Assembly (NCBI GenBank): GCA_014084085.1
Contig: NPFB01000032.1
Span: 229,138 to 293,137, forward strand
Origin: Hondaea fermentalgiana
Lineage: Eukaryota > Sar > Bigyra > Thraustochytrida > Thraustochytriidae
Reading direction: 5' to 3'
DNA: 64,000 nt
Positions 18,001-30,000 of this stretch are shown here, piece after piece; position 1 is the first letter of the stretch, and every line of letters starts with the position of its first letter. Under the pieces are notes generated by a model that worked only from the letters and a program-made list of their open reading frames with translations, was not told the DNA's origin and made no database searches. Position numbers and translations under genes: made by a program.

Positions 18001-21000
18001 CATTCACCGGAACGTGCATTTGCACAAGCGGGCCAAGATGCGAGTAGTCGGCGCAGACAATGGTCAGTTGGGTCCATTCGCCACCGTCAGCACGGTGTTC
18101 GTTCTCCTTCCCAGACATTGGGGAAAACCCAAATGTAGATGTAGACACGTCGGTGGAAGATCCGCCCAAACGCACACCCAAACCCTTTGCGGACATCACG
18201 ATTTGGAGACCTCTGCCCGAGCTCGAGTCACCAATCAGTACCTGTGGCTCGTCTGAGGCCCCTTCTGCCGGCAGAGACGCAACATCGGAAGCATTCTTCT
18301 TGGCTTGCACCCAAACTGTGAGCGTCCACGGAGGTTGTAGAGTCTCAAGTTTGTGGCCGTTGAGGTTGCGGAGCTCTACGTAGCCAGTTCGTCCTAGAGT
18401 CAGGAACGAAGGACTCGCCTCAAAAATGTTCTCGTTTGCCAGTGAGGCATGCTCTTCAACTTTCGCAATGAACTGGAGAAGTACTTTGCAAAAGCCAGAC
18501 GGTCCTGGTGTCGGATTGTCTACACGACGTAGAAGGCGCGCAGCCATCGCGACAAGACGCTCTCGTGGCAAAATCGTCAGCATTCGACTAATGACTCTCG
18601 AGCGTTCTGCGCTGTTGCCAATGTCTGCAGCGTCGTCCAAAAACTCCGCGAGGATACCCAGCGCACTCGCTTTGATGCGCATAGATGGCGAGCGCAACGC
18701 CCAAACCCATGACTCGAACAGAACAAAGTGCAGCTCGTTTCCGAGAGGGGCAGCGTGCATGAGCTGCCGAGTCACCCAATCTACAAACCACAAAAGCGAG
18801 TCGCTGCTCTCCGCTGCCATCGCGAGGTCGTCTCGCGGAGTTGGGGTATCCGCAAAAAAGTCTGTTGTGGCAGCTCTGCGAAGCGTCTTTTTCACGCTGA
18901 GAATAAGCTCCGCGACAAATGCTTCGCTCGTTTCGATGCACTTGGCTGCGAAGGAGTGCAAGCTTTGAGGTATGTTCCAAAGCGTTGCCCCACTTCCGCG
19001 CGTGATGGACTCGAGACAGTCCACACCGTAGAGCGGAAAGGTCTGGAAACCCTCGGCTACCAGTAGACGAACAAGTTTGGCTTTGTCCTCCTCGGTGAGA
19101 CTCGTACTCACCCGCGCCCCGTCGACGATCAGGCACCTCAGCAGAACAACCCTTGCTTGAAGCGTGTTGATGACCTGTACGAGATGTCGAAACTCCTCAA
19201 AGAGCTCTGCGGGTGAGTAGCTCTCCAGCAAATGTCGGTATGAGGCACGTGAGTCGGCACAAGGTCCCCAATGACGTCGACAAGCGCGCTGTACTTCCGA
19301 AGTCGACTTTGTCCACTCGTTCCGCGCCCGCGAACTTCCACTTTGACCGCCGCCAGACTTTCCACGAGATCGACCTGACGTGCTTTCCGGCTCAAGACTG
19401 CGGTTGTTGCGATCCGAGTACGAGATCCGCGACGGGACGGCGCCGGGGATTGCACTGCTTCCGCCTCCATCACTCCCCTCCATCTCCATGTAATCCTCCG
19501 CGCAGGCACGTTTTGCGACACCTGAAGTCGAATTTTGGTCTTTAGGATCCGAGGCAGAGTTTTGACCCTTCGATGCCGGCGCTTGAACAGATTTGCCACT
19601 TTTATCGTCAGCATCGTTCCCTTGATCATTTTCTCGTGACCCTTTGTTAGCATTAGCTACGTGCTCTCGCGTGTCATCGTTTTCTTCATCCTCATCTTCT
19701 TCGCTCTCACTCGAGCTTTGGGCATCTTCTGCCTTGGACAGGGAAAGAGCAATGCGCTCGTCGATCTCCTCCTCCAACGCACAGATATAAGTTATTGCAG
19801 CCGTTACATCAAGTTCGTTTTGCTCAAGCGCATACTGGGCCCAGCGTCTGGGGAAACCCATATCCATCAAGGCGAGAATGCTCTCTGCCGGGACACGTGG
19901 CATTCTGCTCCGCTGTCTTGCAGACGAAGACGTTATGGACGATGGCGCCTGTGTCGAGGTCCTTCTTTGATGCACTCCCGAAGCAGGCGTGAACGAGCTT
20001 CGAGCTTCGACTCCTGGGACGCCTTCGGACCTTCCGGCACTATTTTCGTTGTCTGCTTTGTCAAGACTTTGCATCTTCTTCGCGCTCACCTCATCCTTTT
20101 CAGCGTCCTCGCTCTGCGCGCTGGGCACAACGTCACTGGCATGATCCGTACTTGAAGACCTCTTACGCCCTCGTACAAGCTCATCAATGATGATTGTGAG
20201 CCGTTCTGAGAGGACGTCCAGATCAGAAGCTCGAAAGGTTGCGACCTCCTCCGATGCGGAACTCAGAAGCGCTTTCATAGACTTCTCCGAAAGAAGGAAA
20301 AAGTCTCGCAGTGTGTTTGCCTCCTTGAGCCCACAATCTTTGGCGTCCATTACCGGCTCAAGATCAACCGCACTGAGCGTTTGCAACGTGTACAAGCGCA
20401 AAAGAGACCTTTGAAAGCCCGAAGTGGTTTCAGCGGGAGGCGCGAGAACTGGTCGCAATATGTAGTCATTTTCCGCATCCTGCACCTTGACCCACCGTGG
20501 AGGCACTTTGTCCGTCTGCAGCGCTTGGGCCACGTCGCCTGACGAACGCTCATCAACTTTTTCCACTTCAATCCATTGCCCAAGCCGCTGCTTTGCCCAC
20601 ACAATGGGCTGCTCGTCGTCGGCATCTCGAGAGAGAGTCTGCTCGACGGCACCGGCGCCGCTCGGGGCATCAAAAAGCTGAATCCTGCCTCTTGCGTGTT
20701 GTGAAAATCCAAAGGACCTTTGCCAGTTGGTCGATGTCCAAGGTTCGAGCATCACAACCTTTTCAAAGAGCTCGTGGATTGCGCCCGGCAGAGGACTACC
20801 AGCATCGACCCTCACGTCATTTCGATCTTTTGCAACAAAGACTTGTTCTGCATTCACAGAGACATGGCGGCGTTCGAGAGCGCGCCGGTCTGACGTGTCC
20901 GCAGAGAAGCCACTTATGACCAAAGAATCTTGCTCGACGACACGCAAGATATCAATTGCATCGAGTTCTCCGAGCTCGCGCGACTCACGTTCAGTCCATG

Positions 21001-24000
21001 CTACTGCGTCACATAAAGAATCATCATGCGCTCGTGATTCTGTCGCACCCTGACGCTTGTCGAGCGTGCGAACCGCAACGCCAGGCAAAAGTTTCCGCAG
21101 CGCACCTGACGTGACTGAGAGTGCACCAAGGCACCGAGCCAGAGCACCAGCGTCAGCACCAGCATCAGCACCAGCACCAGCACCAGAGATATCCGATGTC
21201 TGCGCCGTCTCACCCCCACCGTGATTGGTCCCCAGATCAGAGCTGCTCGATGCTCCTACTCGCGGAGGCACTTCGCCTTTCGCCGTGCTGCCTCCTGTTG
21301 ACAGAGACACGATGCCATTTTTAATGGAGCGAAGGAGCAAGGCGTGAATGCGCGATCTCCATGCGTTCGTACTCTGCAGTGCGCGCAGGGTGCGCATCGC
21401 TTCAAAAGATGCAAGAAGCTGTGACTCTTCCGTAATTTCTTCGAAGCGGGGTGTAAACGAGGTGGCAACAAGCTCGAGGAGAAAACTCTCCAACGTGAGG
21501 GGATCTCTTTCACGACCGGTGCTCCCCATAGGAAGATCGATTCGATGCGGGTCGAGAAGAGGTAGCATTCGACGGAAGATGCGAAAGATGTTCTGCAGCA
21601 CAGAAACGGGACCTCGTTGTGCTAGTCTGCACAGAATTTCGAGCCACTCCGATGAGCTGATTTGACGCTGACATGAAGGAAAGGTGCAGGTAGACAACAA
21701 TACGGAAGTAATCTCTTCCATGTGCAGCTTTGCGTCCGACTGAGGCGACTCCACTAACGTAAAGGAAGATGCAATGAAGTTCGCGCCCGTGCTGGGCGCA
21801 GCGTAGCGCTCCAAGGGCGCCGCTGCCGTTGCGGCGGTGTCGTCCAGAGCGTCCGCAGCATTTGTTAATTCTTGAAGCAACAGCCCGAACACCGACACAT
21901 TGAGCGTTTGCGGCCCTGACCGCACCCGAGTAAGCAGCAGCGAAGAACGCGCATTTCTCCGGCTCTTAGCGGCAGCTGGAGGCCTAAAAGCAGCGACCTG
22001 AGAGCAGAGCAGATAAAAAGTCTTCATGGCCGCGCGTCCCACGAGTTGGTGCGCAGCGACACTTTCGTTGGTCTCGGTGCGCGCAGCATCCGAAGTGTCA
22101 GCCAACAACTCTCCCTCTGCCAAAGCTGCGGGATGAAAAGCATCTGCTGCCGCGGCCATTGCCTCTCGGCTTGACTCCATGATGCGGTGAAGAGTTTCCA
22201 AAAGGTTTGTGCGCGCCAGGAGCTCGTGATCGATCGGCGCAAGGCGAACGCCAAGAGCATCAAGGAGCTCAAGCTGCAAACCGGTAAGACGTTGCGTTGG
22301 GAGTACCATACTCGCTTGCAAGAGCTCAGCGAGAGCCCGTCCCAAGGCTGCAAAACCCGAAGCGAGACTCAACTGGGCCGCAGATCCGCTCGGGCCCAAG
22401 TCTTGCAAATAATGCCACGGGGCGCTCCGTGTTTCAGCGGAAGAGCTGCAGTCTCGGCCTCGAAGCGCGCTTGGGACGCCAATAAGCATTGCCGCATGCA
22501 GTGCTTGCGTTGAGACAGAAAGCGGGGTACCCAACAAGGATGCGGCAAGAGATCGAAAGCCTCGTTCACGCGTTCGCGCACAGGCACGGAGCGCTAAGAA
22601 GTGACCATGCAGCTGATCCACCGATAATGCCTTTGATGAACCAGCATCGTGAACAAAGGCGCTCACCTGAGAAATGACCTCCTTGAAGCTACTTTCTCCC
22701 CGTGCCGCCGATCCTTGTCGAAGTAGTTGACCCAGATTCCAGGTTTTCGATGCGGACGCAGCCCCCAAAGAGCGTGATCGAGCGAGATAGCGACTCTGAA
22801 TCTTCTTGCCACGCAAAGGAAGAGAAGAGGTCGGGGAAAGGGCTGACGGTGGCGACGATTCGATGCTATGGAGACCTCCGTTTGACACTGCGTTGGAAGC
22901 TTGCGGAGCAGGGACCCGCCCCTCGCTGACGGCCCGCTCCAGCGTCCCTGAGAGGCTAGTGGCGGGAGGGGAAGAGATTCCGAGCGATTCGCGAAAGGCT
23001 GCCAGCGCGTTTGCCGGCTCCCCTGCGTTCTCGTCGTCTGTTATTCCTGAAGCTGGCGCAAAGTCCAACAAAAAGTAGACAGCTTGGTTGATGGTGGCCA
23101 AAAAACTATCGTTCGTACCGCCAGATCGACTGTTGGCACCATAAGCTGTGCTCTGCTGCCTCTGCCTTTCCAGCCAAGCCCGGAGCTCCAATGCCGATCG
23201 CCAAATGGCGACAAGCTCTGGGTGAGGTCTCGCACGCGCGATGTACTCTTGATTGGGATAGTCGGCAAGAAGTTGAGCCATTTCCATGGCTGTAGGAAGC
23301 CAGCCAGTGTGGTGGAGCAAAACCACAACGAGACCATTGGTAACTCGAGAAATCTCGCTGTCATGCTTGCTACTGCTGCTGTTGTTGGGCTCGCGAGATC
23401 GACGCGACTGCAGATTAAGGTGTCCCAAAAGCCACGCGTGAAGACTCCGCCCTATGCCATGATCATTAATGATTTCCAACACGCCAGCTGGGAGCGTGTC
23501 TCTCTTCTTGGCATGCGTATCCATAATTTCTACTTCCGACGCGGGACCATCGCCCTTCTTCTTGGACGTGTGACCTTGTGACGCCGCGGCCGCGGCCGAT
23601 CGCCTCGTGCGACCCGAAAGATCTGCCAGGAGGCAGCCGGGAAGACGCAGTCCGTGCGAAAAAAGACTTGAGTTCTTCCACTTGCTGAGCTGGAGTAGTT
23701 GCTCTGATGGAGAAGATGCATCGTGTCCTTGGACATCCATAGCGTCCTCTTCGGAAGTAACATTGGTTGCATTAGCGCTGCTGCTTCCTGTTCGTGCGGG
23801 TGGCACATCGGCAAGGCCACCTTGGCCCACCTCACGCATGCCGTCATTGCTAGCATCAAGTATGGGTTTGTCACGAGCATCCAAGAATGAAGACATGAGA
23901 TCTGAAGGCTTCGAAGTGATGAGAAAAGAACACAACTTGCCGTAGGCTGCGCACGCAAGCATCTGCGTATTGGAAATCTCTTTGCCTTTGGCGTTTTGCA

Positions 24001-27000
24001 AGAGAAAGTGCAACGTCGCTTGAAGGTGAACCCGCACCTTTTCTACCCAAGCGACTGAAGGTGCTGGCCAAAGAAGAATCCATGCGAGCGGGAAGGATAG
24101 CATGGACCTGAGCTGATCGTGGCCTATGCGTTCGGCGTTGCGAGCAGCATGATGGAGAATGGCCTCAATACAGTCCTCGACACAAAGTTCACGGCCTTGG
24201 AAAAAGTCTGCACGGTCCCTCAAAAGTCTCTCGTCAAGAGTCCAGTGTCCTTGCGCAGCATTTCCCTCAGCAAAGGCGATGAAACTCGCTCGATCGCCCT
24301 CTTCGTATGTACAGAGGGCCGGATAAACGAGCCCATCGTTTGAGGTTTGGAAGATATCCGGTAAAGTGAAAATGCCGAGCGATCTGGAGGCGGATGGCTC
24401 TGTCAGGTCCACGGGTCGGTCTGCATCGCAAATCTCCAGCGTCATCGCATTGGTGTTGAGCGTCATGAGAACTGTCGATCCAGACGATAGGGCTCTGCGG
24501 GGAAACGCATTCTTTTTAATTTGTCGCGAACCGTGATAGACGTCGCCGGCTAGGAGAAAGCCAAAACCCTTGCTGTCGCTACCGATGAAGGAGTTCACAC
24601 GCGCTCCCTTTCCGACAATACCAACAAATATATGACCGCGCTCGTTGCAGCGCGAGACCTTTACCTTCCACGTGTGAATGCCCGACCGACGCGCATAGCC
24701 CACACTCGAGACGGCTGTCCCCCAACTTTTGTTGCGGAGATGTGAGATTGTGACTCCATCGGAATGAACGCGTACGTATCGCGACGAAGCGCTCGTTTGC
24801 AAGGAAATGCGCCCGTCTCCGCCTGCACCGTGCGCGGCTGGAGAAGCTGATTCTGTTGCATTTCCGTTTGCATTGCTTACATCGAACTCGATGGGAGTTT
24901 CCCACCATTCTGACTTGGGTTGATAAGACTTTGTCGGTTTCGCTGGACCGGTTGCCGGGTCTCGGGATGGGGGGGGCGTGGGGACGGTAGGGCTTGTGTC
25001 TTCCTTTGTTGGCGCACAATTGCCCAGAGAGGCTGGATTTGCGGCGTCACGAAACCCGCAACGTAGAAAGACTTCGACCAGCGAGACCGAGTCTTCACGC
25101 TTGACATCGGCCGGGGATTTTTCGCCCCAAATCCTTCCATGCATGTGAACCAGAATGGTCCGAAGCAGCGACAGAGCGGCTTCCTGACGATTTGTTGCCG
25201 CGGTCCCGCGCGCAGCAGTTCCTACAAGCGTCACGCGAATGAGCTGTATGATCCAGGTAGACTTTGCCGTATCAACACTTGCAACTTGTCTTGGTGTCTC
25301 TCCTTTGCTGCCCGTAATAATTGCACTTGCCCCTTTGTTTGGTGACTCAGCCTCTGCCTCGGGGGAGGCTCCACTGTTATCCCTGGCAGGGTTGATGATG
25401 ATCTTGCCTTCGAAGACCGCGGCGTCAAGGTCATTATAGGCCTCGGCGATTTGGTCGCTCGGGAAATCCTTGGCAACACCCATCTCATTGCGGTCCATCT
25501 TACGCTCTTGGAGCCAGTGAGGAGGCGCGACGGACTGCAGGTACCGAATGACCTCGCGTTTCGTGGGCTGGGCTGCTCCTGATAAGTCTACATTTGCAGC
25601 AGCTGCAGCAACGCTGGGCGACACCGATGCATGGTGGCTGTCGAGCGAAGCTCTTACAAATTCAACAGGCCAATGAAGCTGGAAGCCTGCCGAGCGCTTT
25701 CCTGTTGCTGCTGCTATTGATGACGATGAACTGCTTTGCAGGCGACGATCGGGGACTTCCGGTGGCGTCGACACGCGAAGTAGCTCCTTGATTCGAGCAG
25801 GCTTTGCTGCAAGACTCTTTGTCACGATTGCAAGGAGTTTGTCGCGATGGTCTCCAGAACGCGGAACGAGAACTCGGGCATCTTGCAATGACGATGGTCG
25901 GGTGTCAGTGGCACCACCTCCAGAGAAGAGTGCGACAAGCATCGCTCTTTGGTCAACATCTCGCGCGTAAAAGATTGATAGTCCCTCGCCGAGGCAAATC
26001 AGAGTCTCAGTGTCGATGCCGCGACGCATGGTCGCGTCTTCGAAGCAGGAGCTAATCTCCAACGTTTGTAAAAGGGCGCTGCGGAGTTTCAGCACATTTG
26101 GCTCGCCATGCTTCTTCGTTGACGAGGGCGGCATACCTGCCGCAAAAGAAGGGAGGCCCAAGCCGACTGTCGCGGGTGCAATTCCTTGAGCATGCAACGC
26201 ACGCAGGTTGTCGCGAAGGATTTGGAGTATAGAGAAAAGCATCCAACCAAGGTCTGGACGAGCATTACTCTCAATTTCTCGGAGAAGCTGACGAACGAGA
26301 GATTGCAGAAGCAGGAAGGTATGAACGTGCGGGAAAACGCTGCACACAGGCGACTTGATGCCGGTAATAGACTGCTTTAGGTCTTTGTGAAATTGAGCGA
26401 ACTCGGATGTGATGCGTAAGAGATTCCCCGTAATGTCCATGAACACACTTGCAATGTGATCAAGCGAGGCCGCTGTTGTCTCGGTTACCGAGGCGCTTTG
26501 CGCCGCTGGTGCGCGGCGGAGGTGCTCGGCTCGGAGAAGGACAGCCGCGTGCATGTGGTAATCAGGTTTGGTGGAGGGGCCATTCGTTGCTTCGCTTGCG
26601 ACAGCATTCTCATCTTGCGAATCCGCAGCGTCTTTTACGAGATCCGCGATCACCCGGGGCTCGCAGCTTGCGGATCCGCAGAGCATGAAATGGCTGCTCA
26701 CTTCAAAGTTCTCATCCCCCGAACGAAAGACCCTCTTGCCGGCGGACTCATCGAGACGAAGACGAAAAAATAGCGAGCTTCGTTCGCTTGCTTCCACGAG
26801 CTTCAACACCCGGCCGCCCTTGTCAAGGTATTCCCGAGATCGTAGACTTCGGGTCCAGAGGCGAACCTCCGCGAAACAGCCTTGGAACTGCTGTGTCACC
26901 GCCAAGCGAGCATAAGCTTCTGCATCATTTCCTGCGCAATCCTCCCCACTTCTTCCAGCAACTTCATCATCACCTGCGGAGGCGACGCTGCTACCATCTT

Positions 27001-30000
27001 CATCGAGAGCCGAAGCACCGTCGCCGGCGTCCTTTGGATTGCCGTCCACGCCAACCTTGTGAGCCTCGATGTCATGAGTATTATCCGTGCTGCTTTCCTC
27101 ATTGGAATGACTTGGTTCCAATGAGGGCGCTCCGCCAAGGATCCAAAGGCCTTGCTTTTCGTCACTCTTTGTTCCTCGGGAGACAGTGTGGCGCCTGCTT
27201 GCGCTGTCTCGATGACGGTTTTGCTCACGTTGCCGCCAGCTGGCAAGAGCTGACGAACCGCCCGAAGACTTTCTCTTGCGAGTATCAGAATGGACGATGG
27301 CATTATCGACGCTGAAGCGGACCGAGGGACCACGATAAGATCCTCCAATGACAGCGATGCGGACATGCTGCCATTTGCCTGGGATCATAATCGCTCGATG
27401 CGACCATGTACAAAACTCGCTTGTTTGAAGGTTGACAAAGAGATAACCGTCACCAACAATGCCAATCTGCGTGCATGCAGACCGCGACCTCTGCGACGAG
27501 GCGTCGGTCCGCGAAAAGAGTGTATATATCTGAGACGCGCTGTCTGGGGTACCAAAAGCCTCAGGTTCCCAGCAAACCATGGCTTCAAAGGTAAAGTCTT
27601 CGCCGACCTTGCTCGCATTCCGGAATCCCGGAGACTCCAGCAGAGCAACGCACGATTTCTCGTCACCGCGAGGGATACGAACGCACGACGCATGCGCGCA
27701 GCTGGCAAGACTTCGAATGGACCTGCCAGGGACTTGGCTCGTTGATTGACTATTTTTGCTGTCGAGCAACCAAGACGTGTGAATCTTGTCATTTGTGGCT
27801 TTGAACTCAATGTGACCGAGAGATTCGAGCTGGAAGTCATTGCGGAAACTAACGCAGGGAATGACTGCACTGGCGCTGTGCAAGTCGAAGCTAACGACGG
27901 ATCCCGCAACCGCGAAGCCAGCCTTGCGCGAGACTGGATGCACCCAACAGAGAATGCTCCAACAGGGCCGCTCGCTTGGAAAGCCTTCAACGCTAGAGGT
28001 TTCTGTGATTTGCACACTTTTGCTCTTTCCTGCATCGTCTTGCACGCTGTTTCCTTCTTCATCCTCCTCGTCCTCTTCACTTGCCGAGTCCTGGTCTTCG
28101 CTGGCATTATCGCGTGCACCATCTTCCTGGATCTCCAAGGTGTCCGAGTTTGCGGAAAGGTGGTGGAGCGCAATCGGTATTTCAAGTTTGCCCACTGTTT
28201 TTCCTGCATGGGTTACAACGCCGCTTTGCAAATCAACGCCCCAGGAACCGCGCTCGGCGCCAAGCCCTTGGTCTTGATGGCCCGGGAGTTCAAAGTCACA
28301 CTCTACGTCGATCCAGCCAACCTTGCAGGACTGAGTCTCGGCATCCACAATGACTTCCCAGGCAATGACGGAGGCGTCGTCTAGGTCGGGTGCGCCGAGC
28401 GGCAAGGTCGCGCAAGGCGTGCCAACATAGCTAAGTTTGGGTGCTGTGCGCGGCGGCAAAAGTGTTGCAGGTCCACGATGCTCCGTGGAGAGTCTGAAAG
28501 CGTGTTCTACAGTGTGCTTTTCGGCGAGGTAGCAATCGAGGCACAGATCAAAGCTCTCGCAGGACGCACATTCGAATCGCTGCCCTAGAATTGGACCATT
28601 GCTGTCGCAGCCATCGCAGCGAACATCATGATGTTCGACGGACTCGTCTTGATTTTTTTCGAGAAGAGTATACCTTGGAATACATGCGACGAGTCCACGT
28701 TGATCAAGGTGCACGGAACGGCCGCTCAAAAGCGAAAGTGCAACTCCAGGACTTGTGCTTTGGGCCGCGGTGGACTTGGAGGAAGTCTCGATTGTTGTAA
28801 GGGTCGCAGACGATCCTGCGCGACTTCGGCGTTGAGATCTTGATATCCTCCTCCCCGATCTCTTCGATGACTTTTCCCGCTGGCCCTCTTCCCCATTCTC
28901 ATTGTCGTCATCATCAGCATTGGCGTCGTTGTCATCGTCGTCTTCTTGTTCTTGGGAAACTTTCGGTGCGCCAGCGTCATTTGGAAAAGTGTCCGTGTCG
29001 TCTCCGAACTGCATAGTTTGCGTCAAGACAGAGGCCGCAACGGTAGGCAAGCTCGCTGCGTTGGGCGGCGAAGCATAGCCATCGTTGGAGACCGGGCTCT
29101 GAAGATCTTCCAGGAGAAGCATCGCCCTTACGTGAGGAGGAAGTGTTGCTCCGAGCCTGGCGGCAGCGCCAAGGTTCAACTCTCGACGGAGGCTCGCGAG
29201 AGCTTGGTTCGGACAAGGGGCCGAACGGGCAGCAAGGACCTCGACCTCTTTATTGACGCGAGTTGCCTTCAGAATCGCGGCAGAGACCTCATTGGAGTCC
29301 TCTTGCACGTATTGATGAAGGGTGAGTAAGAATTTTGCGGCAATGAGAAAGCCAACGAGCGACTGGGTCTCTGTAGCTTTTTCGACGAGGCTAGCAACTT
29401 CTTCGTATGCCCGGGCAACACCATCTGGGTTGAGGGCATGGAGAAAGGAGTTGCTTCGTCTGCGACTTTTCTTTCGTCGTTTTCCGGATCCTAGAGATCC
29501 AGAGTCTGGAAATAGGGGGGAGTGAAGAAGAGTTTTGTGCAAGACTACATCTCCCTCGAGAAGAAGTTGCGCCAATACCACACCAAGGATGCTTCGAGAA
29601 AGCTTGACTTGGCGCTCTTGGCCATCGGCTGGGCGCTTCCTTCCCCTCATGCTCTGCGTGTAAAGTTCTGCAAATTTTGACTTGTACGATTCAAGAACTG
29701 GCGTTGCGAATGTAGGCCCTCCGTACTCGCGATGCGCAAGTTCGTCGACTGTCCGCTCGATCTCCGCGTCGTCATCGCTAAGTAATGCAAAGACGTCGAC
29801 ATCCTGTCCAGGACGGGGCACGGACGAACGACGTTCGGTTCGAACTTCGTTCTCGTCCTCGTGCTGGTCTGTCTTGATGTCTTGCGCGGCGGCGTCTTCG
29901 TGAAGAGCGACTGCGGCAGGATCTCCGCGAGCGAGATCTTTCACAAGATCATACGTGAACGCCCGCGTGACGGGGCTCCTGCGGCCGAGGTTGGTGAGAT

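Noticed and set aside
27385..28209. Minus-strand 274-codon frame inside the HECT gene
   Set aside because: It overlaps the ZZ-LamG region in another frame and has no domain features.
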